Source: Anaerorhabdus sp964386325 (GTDB lineage: Bacteria; Bacillota_I; Bacilli_A; Erysipelotrichales; Erysipelotrichaceae). From it: DNA of 64,000 nt. The stretch is taken from positions 62,001 to 126,000 of the forward strand of contig CAYLQY010000002.1 of assembly GCA_964386325.1 (NCBI GenBank), read 5' to 3'. This document shows, in pieces, positions 25,006-32,448 of this stretch; positions within the stretch are counted from its first letter, which is position 1; every line of letters begins with the position of its first letter. The notes below the pieces were generated by a model. That model had not been told where the DNA came from, made no database searches, and saw only the letters and a program-made list of their open reading frames with translations. Both the position numbers and the translations under genes were made by a program.

Positions 25006-25617
25006 ATGAACTTTAGAGAAAATTTAAGAACGCTTCGAAAAATAAACAAAACTTCACAAGATGAACTTGCGCGCTTTTTAGGTTATAAATCATTCACAAC
25101 TATTCAAAAATGGGAAGATGGAACATCAATTCCGCCTATGCCAATCATTCAAAAGATTGCATCATTCTTTTCGATTCCATTAGAAGATATGATTAATAGA
25201 AACTTATCTAAAGAAGTTGTGGAGATGAAACCAGTTCCAATCCTAGGTACTGTTAAAACTGGATTGGGATTGTTTGCGGAAGAAAATATTTTGGGGTATG
25301 AATATGTTGCGGAGAATGAAGCATTAAAAGAATACTTCTATTTGAATGTCATTGGTGATTCGATGAAGAATGTACGAATTATAGAAGGTGATTGTGTATG
25401 TATAAGACGTCAGGATGTAGTAGAGAATGGCGAAATTGCAGTAGTATTGCTTGAAAATAACGAAGTAACACTTAAACGTGTGTTTTTTAAAGAAAACAAA
25501 ATGATCCTCCAACCTGAAAATGAAAATTATAGTCCAATGACATTTACACAAGAGGATATTGAAGAAAAGGGAATCAAGATTTTAGGTAAATTGGTTCATA
25601 ATAAGATTAAATATTAA
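25006..25617 (+). CDS. LexA/CI-like S24 self-cleaving transcriptional repressor
   Basis: The 203-residue protein joins an XRE helix-turn-helix (residues 3-60, with TTIQKWEDGT) to a peptidase S24 domain. GDSM places the catalytic Ser at 119 and LKRV the Lys at 157. The cleavage-site region GTVKTGLG (81-88) has Thr85-Gly86 where Ala-Gly is usual. Such HdiR/CI-type proteins repress until activated RecA triggers self-cleavage. It faces the UmuC-SRAP operon across a palindrome-rich 118-base gap and probably controls both directions. GGTGAT precedes the ATG. Confidence 0.88.
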   Translation: MNFRENLRTLRKINKTSQDELARFLGYKSFTTIQKWEDGTSIPPMPIIQKIASFFSIPLEDMINRNLSKEVVEMKPVPILGTVKTGLGLFAEENILGYEYVAENEALKEYFYLNVIGDSMKNVRIIEGDCVCIRRQDVVENGEIAVVLLENNEVTLKRVFFKENKMILQPENENYSPMTFTQEDIEEKGIKILGKLVHNKIKY

Positions 25618-25844
25618 TGAAAGAAAAAATTATTTATTTCTGCACATGTTTTCTTACCTATTTAATGGTATTTGTTGCTGAATTTATGGTACTTTCGTTC
25701 GTATTCACAATTTTTCAAGTGAAGGGGTTTTTCTTGCCTTTGGTTTATGTAGTTTTATTAATTATTGTTAATCCATTGATAACTTGGGTTCTAGCAAATG
25801 CATTTTATACTAAAATTCAAAAAGGGAATAGTTCTGAAAAATAG
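25617..25844 (+). CDS. Small membrane protein coupled to the S24 repressor, unknown
   Basis: The 75-residue protein has two hydrophobic helices (about 7-32 and 38-62) and a short basic C-terminal tail. Its ATG overlaps the repressor stop (TAATG), so translation is coupled and it would share the repressor's regulation. I do not recognise it. A damage-linked membrane role, for example growth or division control, is speculation from context only. Confidence 0.65.
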   Translation: MKEKIIYFCTCFLTYLMVFVAEFMVLSFVFTIFQVKGFFLPLVYVVLLIIVNPLITWVLANAFYTKIQKGNSSEK

Positions 25845-25860
25845 GACTATTTTTTCTTTT
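25827..25860 (+). terminator. Terminator of the repressor operon
   Basis: Stem AATAGTTC / GGACTATT (one G-U pair) with a 9-base loop and a strong T-run; overlaps the last codons. Confidence 0.8.
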
Positions 25861-25876
25861 TTGAAGGGTTGTTACA

Positions 25877-25885
25877 TGATATAAT
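25877..25885 (+). promoter_or_regulatory. Extended -10 of the murG operon
   Basis: TGATATAAT, a full extended -10, stands 20 bases before the murG start. The -35 region is only T-rich. Confidence 0.55.
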
Positions 25886-25905
25886 AACACGGAGGAGTTG
25901 GTATT

Positions 25906-26997
25906 GTGCGTGTACTTATAGCAACAGGTGGTACAGGAGGGCATATTTATCCTGCATTGTCTTTGGCAAAAGCTTTAAAAGAAGAAAACCCAGCTAATGA
26001 ATTCTACTTTATCGGCTCTAAAAACCGAATGGAAGCTACAGAAATTCCACAAGCAGGATATGCTTATCAAGGAATTGATGTTATTGGGATGAATGGCTCA
26101 ATTTTTTCGAAATTAAAATCTCTTTGGTTATTAAAAAAGGCTGAAAAAGAATGTAAGGAAATCATTAAAAAATTTAATCCTGATATTGTTATTGGCTTTG
26201 GAAATTATATTAGTGTCCCAGTATTATTGGCGGCACATGCTTTACATATTCCTACAATGATTCATGAGCAAAATTCATATGCTGGTAAAGCAAATAAAAT
26301 GCTTGCGAATGTAGCGGATGCAATTGTTGGTTGTTATGAAGAAAATATGGAACAGTTCCCTAAAAATAAAACAAGAATTCTAGGGAATCCTCGTGCTTCA
26401 GAAGCAGCAAAAATTATAGCGAATAAGCAAATAATAAAAGACTTAGGATTCAATCCTGAAAAACCTTTTGTAGTGCTTGTAATGGGTTCATTAGGTTCAG
26501 AATCAGTGAACAATGTGTTAAAGCAAGCATGTAAGAAGATGGATCAAAAGTCGTATCAAGTACTTATTGTTACAGGTAGAAAATGTTATGACGATTTTAT
26601 TCAAGAAGCGACTGAAAGTGCGACTATAAAAATCGTTCCATATATTGATGGACTAGCGACAATGGTTTTAGCAGACTTAGTAGTTGTTCGAGGTGGTGCA
26701 ACAACCTCAGCAGAAATTACAGCTTTAGGAATTCCATCAATTATTATTCCAAGTCCATATGTACCAAACAATCATCAAGTAAAAAATGCATTAGCCTTAC
26801 AAAATAAACAAGCAGCTGTAATGCTTGAGGAAAAAGATTGTACAGCAGATGCACTCGTTGATAAAATTGAATCAATTTTATCAAATAGCGAACTACGCGA
26901 CGAAATGAAAAAACAAGCAAAAATGATGGGACGCCCGCATGCGAGCCAAGACATCATTGAATGGATAAATGATTTAATAGGTGGTAACAATGGATAA
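25906..26997 (+). CDS. murG: UDP-GlcNAc:lipid-PP-MurNAc-pentapeptide GlcNAc transferase
   Basis: The 363-residue GT28 enzyme adds GlcNAc to lipid I to make lipid II at the inner membrane face. It has the N-terminal TGGTGGHIYPAL loop, GFGNYISVPVL, HEQNSYAGKANK, MGSLGSESVN and VVVRGGATTSAEI. Start is GTG 25906 after GGAGGAG. It overlaps murB by 8 bases, opening a murG-murB-divIB wall/division cluster. Confidence 0.96.
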   Translation: MRVLIATGGTGGHIYPALSLAKALKEENPANEFYFIGSKNRMEATEIPQAGYAYQGIDVIGMNGSIFSKLKSLWLLKKAEKECKEIIKKFNPDIVIGFGNYISVPVLLAAHALHIPTMIHEQNSYAGKANKMLANVADAIVGCYEENMEQFPKNKTRILGNPRASEAAKIIANKQIIKDLGFNPEKPFVVLVMGSLGSESVNNVLKQACKKMDQKSYQVLIVTGRKCYDDFIQEATESATIKIVPYIDGLATMVLADLVVVRGGATTSAEITALGIPSIIIPSPYVPNNHQVKNALALQNKQAAVMLEEKDCTADALVDKIESILSNSELRDEMKKQAKMMGRPHASQDIIEWINDLIGGNNG

Positions 26998-27889
26998 ATT
27001 ATATGAAGAACTAATTAAATATTGTGAAGTGGAATGTGATATTCCTTTTTCAAAGATGACAACTCTTCACCTTGGTGGTATTGTCAAATATGTTGTATAT
27101 CCACGTAATATTATTGAACTTGGTGAAACAATGAAAACAATAAAAGAATTTAATGTACCTTATAAAGTATTAGGTAAGGGCAGTAATATTCTGTGTTCAG
27201 ATGCAAACTATGATGGGGTAGTCATTCGTTTAGATCGTACCTTTGATGATTTATATTTTGATGATGATTTATGTACAGTACAAGCTGGATTATCAATCAT
27301 CACAGTAGCCTATGAGGCAATGAAACGTGGATTAGCAGGTTTAGAATTTGCAAGTGGAATACCCGGCTCTGTAGGTGGAGTGACTTATATGAATGCTGGA
27401 GCATACAAAAGCAATATGGCTAATGTAATTGAAGAAGTACTTATTTATCGCAATGATGTTTTTGAATGGTTAAGTAATGAAGAATGTGGTTTTAGCTATC
27501 GTCATTCAATTTTTCATGAACATCCAGATTGGATTATCATCGCAGCGAAAATTCGTCTTCAAAAAGGAAATGAGACAGAAATTCGTGAATTGATGGATAA
27601 CCGTCGTGAACGTCGTTTACAAACACAACCACTAGAATTTCCAAGTGCTGGAAGTATTTTTAAAAATCCAGAAGATAAATTCGCTTGGGAAATTATCGAA
27701 GAATTAGGTTATCGTGGTAAATGGAATGGTGGCGCATTTGTAAGTGACAAACATGCCAATTTTATTGTGAATGCTAAAAACGCTTCAGCAACAGAATTTT
27801 ATGAACTAGTATGTGCGATTCAAAAAGAAGCAAAAGAAAAATTAAATCGTGAATTAGTGATGGAAGTGGAGAAATTTAATTGGGATTAA
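26990..27889 (+). CDS. murB: UDP-N-acetylenolpyruvoylglucosamine reductase
   Basis: The 299-residue FAD enzyme makes UDP-MurNAc with NADPH. It shows the FAD-binding LGKGSNIL and GIPGSVGGVTYMNAGAY, YRHSIF, and PSAGSIFKNP with the catalytic Ser, typical of type II MurB. I favour ATG 26990, after ATAGGTGG, over an in-frame GTG at 26981. It overlaps murG by 8 bases and divIB by 10. Confidence 0.96.
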   Translation: MDKLYEELIKYCEVECDIPFSKMTTLHLGGIVKYVVYPRNIIELGETMKTIKEFNVPYKVLGKGSNILCSDANYDGVVIRLDRTFDDLYFDDDLCTVQAGLSIITVAYEAMKRGLAGLEFASGIPGSVGGVTYMNAGAYKSNMANVIEEVLIYRNDVFEWLSNEECGFSYRHSIFHEHPDWIIIAAKIRLQKGNETEIRELMDNRRERRLQTQPLEFPSAGSIFKNPEDKFAWEIIEELGYRGKWNGGAFVSDKHANFIVNAKNASATEFYELVCAIQKEAKEKLNRELVMEVEKFNWD

Positions 27890-28872
27890 AAAAGAAACAA
27901 AAAAATGTGCAAGTCAAAGAACAAAAAAGTGCAGTAGATGAAGTCTTTGATCGAAGAAAGAGGATAAAGGCTGATTTTAGTTTTAGAAAAGCGAAGCCTC
28001 TTCTTTTCATTGTGGCTGTAATCATAGGTCTCATTACAGTGGCACTTGTTTACTATTACTCCCCATCATCAAAAATAAAGGCGGTAGCAATTAAAGGAAA
28101 TTACTATTTAGAAACAGACTATATTAAAGAATTGTCAGGATTAACATTAGAAAATCGTTACTATCTTGTGTTTGATTATTTTATTGAAAAAGAAATTGAA
28201 AAATGCGACATGGTAAAAAATGCCACGGTTAAGCATAAAGAACAAGGTGTAATTGAAATTATTATCGAAGAAGAAGAACCTTTTGGCTATCGTTATGGTG
28301 AAAAGGGTGAATTGCTTTTAAAAAGTGGTAAAGCAATTGAATTAAAAAGTGAATTTTTGGATATTATTGCAGATGTCCCTTATGTAGAAGGATTTGACAC
28401 AGATGAATTACTTGTAAGACTTGCGAAAGGATTTCAAAATGTTGATCGTGATATGATTGAAATTATGTCTGAAATAACACGTTATCCAATGTCTTATGAT
28501 GAGAATACCATTCAAATATTTATGCATGATGGAAATTACTTTTTCGCAAGTTTCTATTCATTAGAAACGATTAATGTTTATCAACAAATTGCATCAGATC
28601 TAACTGAAAAAGGTGTATGCATTTATTCAGATGATGGATTGACAGTTGCGTATACTTCAATTTGTCCTTGGAATCAAATCGTTGAAGAAAAAGAATATTG
28701 GATTGATGAGTTAGGAAATATCGTTATCAATCAGTATGGTGATCCTGTGGAAAAGAAATATTATACGGATGGTAAAGGAAACTATATTCTCGATAAAGAA
28801 GGGAATAAAATCTTAATTCCAATGGGTGGAGAAGATAATTATGAAGAAGTTGTAAATCAAAATAAGGAATAA
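27880..28872 (+). CDS. divIB: Cell division protein DivIB/FtsQ
   Basis: The 330-residue protein has a basic cytoplasmic N terminus (1-42), one membrane helix (about 42-62), a POTRA domain starting IKAVAIKGNYYLETDYIKELSGL, and a beta domain. A Gly/Asp/Lys-rich tail follows. It works in the divisome with FtsL and DivIC. Start is a TTG at 27880 overlapping the murB stop, with GTGGAG upstream. The C-terminal tail (from about 270) shows three repeats of a (D/K)-x-x-GN-x-(I/V) pattern. ftsA and ftsZ do not follow here. Confidence 0.88.
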   Translation: MGLKKKQKNVQVKEQKSAVDEVFDRRKRIKADFSFRKAKPLLFIVAVIIGLITVALVYYYSPSSKIKAVAIKGNYYLETDYIKELSGLTLENRYYLVFDYFIEKEIEKCDMVKNATVKHKEQGVIEIIIEEEEPFGYRYGEKGELLLKSGKAIELKSEFLDIIADVPYVEGFDTDELLVRLAKGFQNVDRDMIEIMSEITRYPMSYDENTIQIFMHDGNYFFASFYSLETINVYQQIASDLTEKGVCIYSDDGLTVAYTSICPWNQIVEEKEYWIDELGNIVINQYGDPVEKKYYTDGKGNYILDKEGNKILIPMGGEDNYEEVVNQNKE

Positions 28873-28960
28873 ATTTTAGTTAAGAAATCAAAAAAAACAG
28901 TAAAATTACTGTAAATTTGTGAAAAACTGGCGAAAATATGCGTTTATAAGACAACAAAAT

Positions 28961-28988
28961 TTGATAATCATATACTTTTTGGTATAAT
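28961..28988 (+). promoter_or_regulatory. Promoter of asp23-fakA
   Basis: TTGATA (28961-28966), 16-base spacer, perfect TATAAT (28983-28988) with TGG directly before it. Confidence 0.75.
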
Positions 28989-29012
28989 ATTTAAAGGCTA
29001 GGAGGAGAAACT

Positions 29013-29372
29013 ATGTCTATTGAAAAAGTGACTAATCTCGGAAATATCAATGTATCAGAAGAAGCAATTGCATCTCTCACTGGTGGGGTTGTAACTGAAT
29101 GTTATGGAGTTGTTGGAATGGCTTCCAAGAAGTTTTTAAGAGATGGATGGGCTGAATTATTAAAAATCGAAAATTTTTCTAAGGGAATCGTTGTTCGTAA
29201 AACGGACAAAGGATTAGAATTAGATGTATATGTAATTTTAGGGTATGGAATAAAAATTTCAGAAATCGTAACTGAAGTTCAAAAGAAAGTAAAATATGTT
29301 CTTGAAAAAACATTACAACTGGAATTAAGTGCAGTTAATGTTTATGTTCAAGGAGTACGAGTAATAGGCTAG
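29013..29372 (+). CDS. Asp23/Gls24 family envelope stress protein (YloU-like)
   Basis: The 119-residue protein has the family pattern ISEEAIASLTGGVVTECYGVVGMA and the C-terminal VYVQGVRV. YloU-type proteins are always near the FakA/YloV gene, as here (next gene starts 11 bases after the stop). Function is unclear; Asp23 in Staphylococcus is membrane-associated. TAGGAGGAG gives a strong ribosome binding site. Confidence 0.92.
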   Translation: MSIEKVTNLGNINVSEEAIASLTGGVVTECYGVVGMASKKFLRDGWAELLKIENFSKGIVVRKTDKGLELDVYVILGYGIKISEIVTEVQKKVKYVLEKTLQLELSAVNVYVQGVRVIG

Positions 29373-29383
29373 TGGGGGCGAGC

Positions 29384-31015
29384 ATGAATACAATTAATGG
29401 AAAAACATTAAAGGACATGCTTCAAAGTGGAGCCTGTAACTTAAATAATCATCACACAGAAATAGATGCGTTGAATGTATTCCCAGTACCAGATGGTGAT
29501 ACAGGAACAAATATGTCAATGACATTTACAAATGGTGTAAAAGAAGTAATGCAATCAAGTCATGAAGAATTGAGTGCAGTTGCAAAAACATTATCAAAAG
29601 GTTTGTTGATGGGAGCACGTGGTAATTCAGGTGTTATTTTATCGCAAATTTTTAGAGGATTCTATCAAGGTGTGGATACAAAAACAGAAGTAAATGCTAG
29701 TGAATTAGCGGAAGCTTTTATGAATGGTAGTCGTGTTGCTTATAAAGCAGTAATGCGTCCAGTAGAAGGAACTATTTTAACGGTAATTCGTGAAAGTAGT
29801 GAAATGGCTCAAATCTATGTGAGTGAACATGAAACATGTACGCCACTTGAATATATGGGTGTGTTATGTGAAGAAGCTAGGAAATCTTTAGATACGACGC
29901 CTGAATTATTACCTGTGCTTAAAGAAGTAGGGGTAGTTGATAGTGGAGGAGCAGGATTGCTTCTTGTATTAGAAGGATTTAAAGCTGCATTAGAAGGTAA
30001 TCCAATTGAAGCTAGTGAAGAAATTGCGACAACGCAAAGTGCTGCATTAGATCTTGAAAATGAAGGTTTTGGATATTGTACAGAATTCATTGTTCGTTTG
30101 AATAATGAAAGTTTAAAAACATTTAAAGAAGAAAAATTGAGAAATTCTTTAGCACAACTTGGCGAATCAATTGTTGTTGTTCAAGATGAAGAAATTGTAA
30201 AAGTTCATGTGCATACATTAACACCAGGAGATGCACTAAATTTAGCGCAACGTTATGGGGAATTTGTAAAATTAAAAATTGAAAACATGCAAGAACAACA
30301 CAATACAATTACACAAGAAGCAAGTAAAGCAGAAGCACCAGCTATAAAGAGTGAACCTAAGAAATATGCAATTATTTCAGTTGCAGCTGGCGATGGTTTA
30401 AAAGCATTATTTGAAGAATATCGTGTAGATAAAGTAATCTCAGGTGGTCAAACAATGAATCCATCAACAGAAGACTTTGTAGCTGCAATTAAAGAACTTA
30501 ATGCAGAACATATATTCATATTACCAAATAACTCAAATATTATTCTTGCTGCTCAACAAGCAAAAGATGTATTAGAAAATGATAACATTCACGTGTTATC
30601 TACAAAATCAATTCCACAAGGATTATCAGCTTGTATCATGTTTAATCCAGAAGTAGAAGTTGAAGATAATCTTGCAGAGATGAATGCTGCAATTGCACAT
30701 GTTAAAACTGGACAAGTTACATACGCAATTAAAGATACAACATTTGAAGGTCTAGCAATCAATGAAGGTGATTACATGGGTATCTTAGAAAAAGATATCG
30801 TTGTTGCAACTCATGATAAGTTAGAAGCAACATTCAGACTTTTAGATAAGATGGTAGATGATGAAAGTGAAATCATTACCTTACTTGTTGGTGAAGATGC
30901 AACAGATGAAGATGTAAGCCAAGTAGAAGATTACATTGCATCTACATTTGATGTAGAAGTAGATACACAAAAAGGAAATCAACCAGTATACAATTTCATT
31001 ATTGGAGTTGAGTAA
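29384..31015 (+). CDS. fakA: Fatty acid kinase subunit FakA (DAK2 domain, YloV)
   Basis: The 543-residue protein has the DAK2 kinase domain with NVFPVPDGDTGTNMS (metal-binding Asp residues) and GARGNSGVILSQIFRG, a middle domain with DSGGAGLLL, and a C-terminal EDD-like domain. With a FakB protein (DegV family, possibly 7163-8011) it phosphorylates exogenous fatty acids for incorporation into lipids. I chose ATG 29384, 5 bases after GGGGG; a GTG at 29372 overlaps the previous stop. Confidence 0.93.
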   Translation: MNTINGKTLKDMLQSGACNLNNHHTEIDALNVFPVPDGDTGTNMSMTFTNGVKEVMQSSHEELSAVAKTLSKGLLMGARGNSGVILSQIFRGFYQGVDTKTEVNASELAEAFMNGSRVAYKAVMRPVEGTILTVIRESSEMAQIYVSEHETCTPLEYMGVLCEEARKSLDTTPELLPVLKEVGVVDSGGAGLLLVLEGFKAALEGNPIEASEEIATTQSAALDLENEGFGYCTEFIVRLNNESLKTFKEEKLRNSLAQLGESIVVVQDEEIVKVHVHTLTPGDALNLAQRYGEFVKLKIENMQEQHNTITQEASKAEAPAIKSEPKKYAIISVAAGDGLKALFEEYRVDKVISGGQTMNPSTEDFVAAIKELNAEHIFILPNNSNIILAAQQAKDVLENDNIHVLSTKSIPQGLSACIMFNPEVEVEDNLAEMNAAIAHVKTGQVTYAIKDTTFEGLAINEGDYMGILEKDIVVATHDKLEATFRLLDKMVDDESEIITLLVGEDATDEDVSQVEDYIASTFDVEVDTQKGNQPVYNFIIGVE

Positions 31016-31041
31016 GTCTTAGAGAAATCTAAGACTTTTTT
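31014..31041 (+). terminator. Terminator of fakA
   Basis: A 10-bp perfect stem AAGTCTTAGA / TCTAAGACTT with a GAAA tetraloop and T-run. This marks the left edge of the carbohydrate block. Confidence 0.92.
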
Positions 31042-31050
31042 ATGAGATTT

Positions 31051-31085
31051 TTATTCTCATTATAGTTATGCTATAATGAGAATAA
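31051..31085. promoter_or_regulatory. 15-bp perfect inverted repeat over the UTRA/GntR promoter
   Basis: The arms TTATTCTCATTATAG and CTATAATGAGAATAA are separated by 5 bases. The right arm contains the extended -10 TGCTATAAT (31069-31077). A dimeric repressor bound here would block the promoter; autoregulation by the downstream GntR protein is inferred. Confidence 0.7.
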
Positions 31086-31108
31086 GTAGATAATGCAAAG
31101 GCGAAAAT

Positions 31109-31609
31109 ATGGAAAAAAAGGATTATATATATCGTGATTTACATAATTATGGCTCTGTATCACAGACATTAACGGAAAAGGGTTATAACTTTTCTTTTGA
31201 AGTTATAGAATCAAAAGTGATAGAAGCCAATAAAACAGTTGCGAATAAACTTGAAATTCCAATTGCTACAAAAGTATTTTATTATAAGCGCATTAGAATC
31301 GTTGAAGGAGTTCCTAAAACGGTTGAAGATGCATATATAGTTTATGCAAAAGTAAAAGGCATTGAAACTGGTGAATATTTGCAACAATCAATGTACAATG
31401 CCTATGAAGCTGTTTATGGAATTGAAATAGGTAAGTCAATAGAAGAATTCAAGATTGTCAACGCAACAGATGAAGAAGCAGAATTTTTGAAAATTAAAAA
31501 TGACTCTGAAGTATTACAAATAGAGGGAGTAACATATAGTAAAGAAGATATTCCGGTTGAATGCTTTCAGGTAATTGCTGTACCAGATTTTTTTAGATTT
31601 AGAGGATGA
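31109..31609 (+). CDS. Stand-alone UTRA ligand-binding domain protein (GntR without DNA-binding domain)
   Basis: The 166-residue protein matches the effector (UTRA) domain of HutC-subfamily GntR regulators: TLTEKGYNFSFEVIESKVIEAN, KVFYYKRIRIVEGVPKTVEDAYIVY, YEAVYGIEIGKS and QIEGVTYS. The winged helix that should precede it (about 65 residues) is missing, and upstream sequence is promoter, not coding. It may be a decoy or partner subunit for the complete GntR protein encoded 5 bases downstream, or a decayed paralogue. AAGGCG is its ribosome binding site. Confidence 0.78.
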   Translation: MEKKDYIYRDLHNYGSVSQTLTEKGYNFSFEVIESKVIEANKTVANKLEIPIATKVFYYKRIRIVEGVPKTVEDAYIVYAKVKGIETGEYLQQSMYNAYEAVYGIEIGKSIEEFKIVNATDEEAEFLKIKNDSEVLQIEGVTYSKEDIPVECFQVIAVPDFFRFRG

Positions 31610-31614
31610 TAGAA

Positions 31615-32334
31615 ATGACAAAATTAATGTATGTACAGTTAATGGATAGCATATTGCATAAAATTGTCACTGGTGAATATACGATAGGGCAAAAGATTAT
31701 TTCTGAACGTGAGATGTCACAAAGATATGGTCTAAATCGAATGACAGTAAGAAAAGCAATAAAGAAATTAATTGAAGAAGGATATTTAATATCTGTTCAA
31801 GGAAAAGGAACTTATGTAAATTCGATTCCAAGTAAAGATAAAAGAATTGAATTAGGTGGCGATTCAGATGTTAGTTTAAGTGCTAGTTTAAGACAAAGTG
31901 GCTTTAAGTCATCACGTATAGTATTATCGCTTGATTGTGTGGAGAATGATGATTTTATAGAACAATTTCCAAACTCAAAAGAAATATATCGTTTAGTTAG
32001 ATTGTCAAAGATTGATGAAAAACCTTATGTTTTACAAATCTGTGTATTTCCTAAAAATCTATTTAAAAATCCAGAGCGTTTTGATTTTGGAGAAGGATCA
32101 CTTTATGATTTTATGGAAGAATATGGGCATAAACCAGTTTTATTGAAAACAGATTTACAGGTGATAGATATTCCTGATCCCTATGTAGAAATAATGAATA
32201 CAAAAAAGAAGAAAAAAATATTCTATGTTGAATACTTTGGGTATGATGAAAATAAAGATTTAGTAGAATATACTAAATCATATTATATGTCTGAATATAC
32301 AACATTCCGCTATATGACACATAAAAAGCAATAA
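31615..32334 (+). CDS. GntR-family (HutC/UTRA) transcriptional regulator
   Basis: The 239-residue regulator has an N-terminal winged helix (residues 1-68; ISEREMSQRYGLNRMTVRKAIKKLIEEGYLISVQGKGTYV) and a C-terminal UTRA domain that would sense a phosphorylated sugar. It precedes a mannose-family PTS operon whose promoter region holds GTATAC-type operators, the kind recognised by this subfamily. ATG 31615 has AGAGGA 7 bases upstream; ATG 31606 overlaps the previous stop and that site. Confidence 0.9.
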   Translation: MTKLMYVQLMDSILHKIVTGEYTIGQKIISEREMSQRYGLNRMTVRKAIKKLIEEGYLISVQGKGTYVNSIPSKDKRIELGGDSDVSLSASLRQSGFKSSRIVLSLDCVENDDFIEQFPNSKEIYRLVRLSKIDEKPYVLQICVFPKNLFKNPERFDFGEGSLYDFMEEYGHKPVLLKTDLQVIDIPDPYVEIMNTKKKKKIFYVEYFGYDENKDLVEYTKSYYMSEYTTFRYMTHKKQ

Positions 32335-32347
32335 TTTGCTTTTTTTT
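32323..32347 (+). terminator. Terminator of the GntR gene
   Basis: A 9-bp A/T-rich stem AAAAAGCAA / TTGCTTTTT with a 4-base loop and T-run. Confidence 0.75.
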
Positions 32348-32373
32348 CTTGTATCTTTTTTCTTAGTGTGATA

Positions 32374-32379
32374 TATAAT
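32374..32379 (+). promoter_or_regulatory. -10 of the mannose-family PTS operon
   Basis: Perfect TATAAT just upstream of the operators. The -35 is unclear; TTGTAT at 32349 gives a 19-base spacing. Confidence 0.5.
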
Positions 32380-32386
32380 AGTTAAA

Positions 32387-32426
32387 TGGTATACATAGTA
32401 TACCAGTGATATTTGAAGTATACCAC
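32387..32426. promoter_or_regulatory. Two GntR-type operators 20 bp apart
   Basis: The first is a perfect palindrome TGGTATACATAGTATACCA (32387-32405). The second (32407-32425) is an imperfect copy with the right half GTATACCA intact. Starts are exactly 20 bases apart, two helical turns, just downstream of the -10. The GntR protein upstream is the likely ligand. Confidence 0.75.
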
Positions 32427-32448
32427 TGAAAAAAAGGAGGGAAATAAA

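Noticed and set aside
28897..28912. ACAGTAA/TTACTGT hairpin after divIB as a terminator
   Set aside because: The stem is A/T-rich with no T-run; it may be nothing more than base composition.
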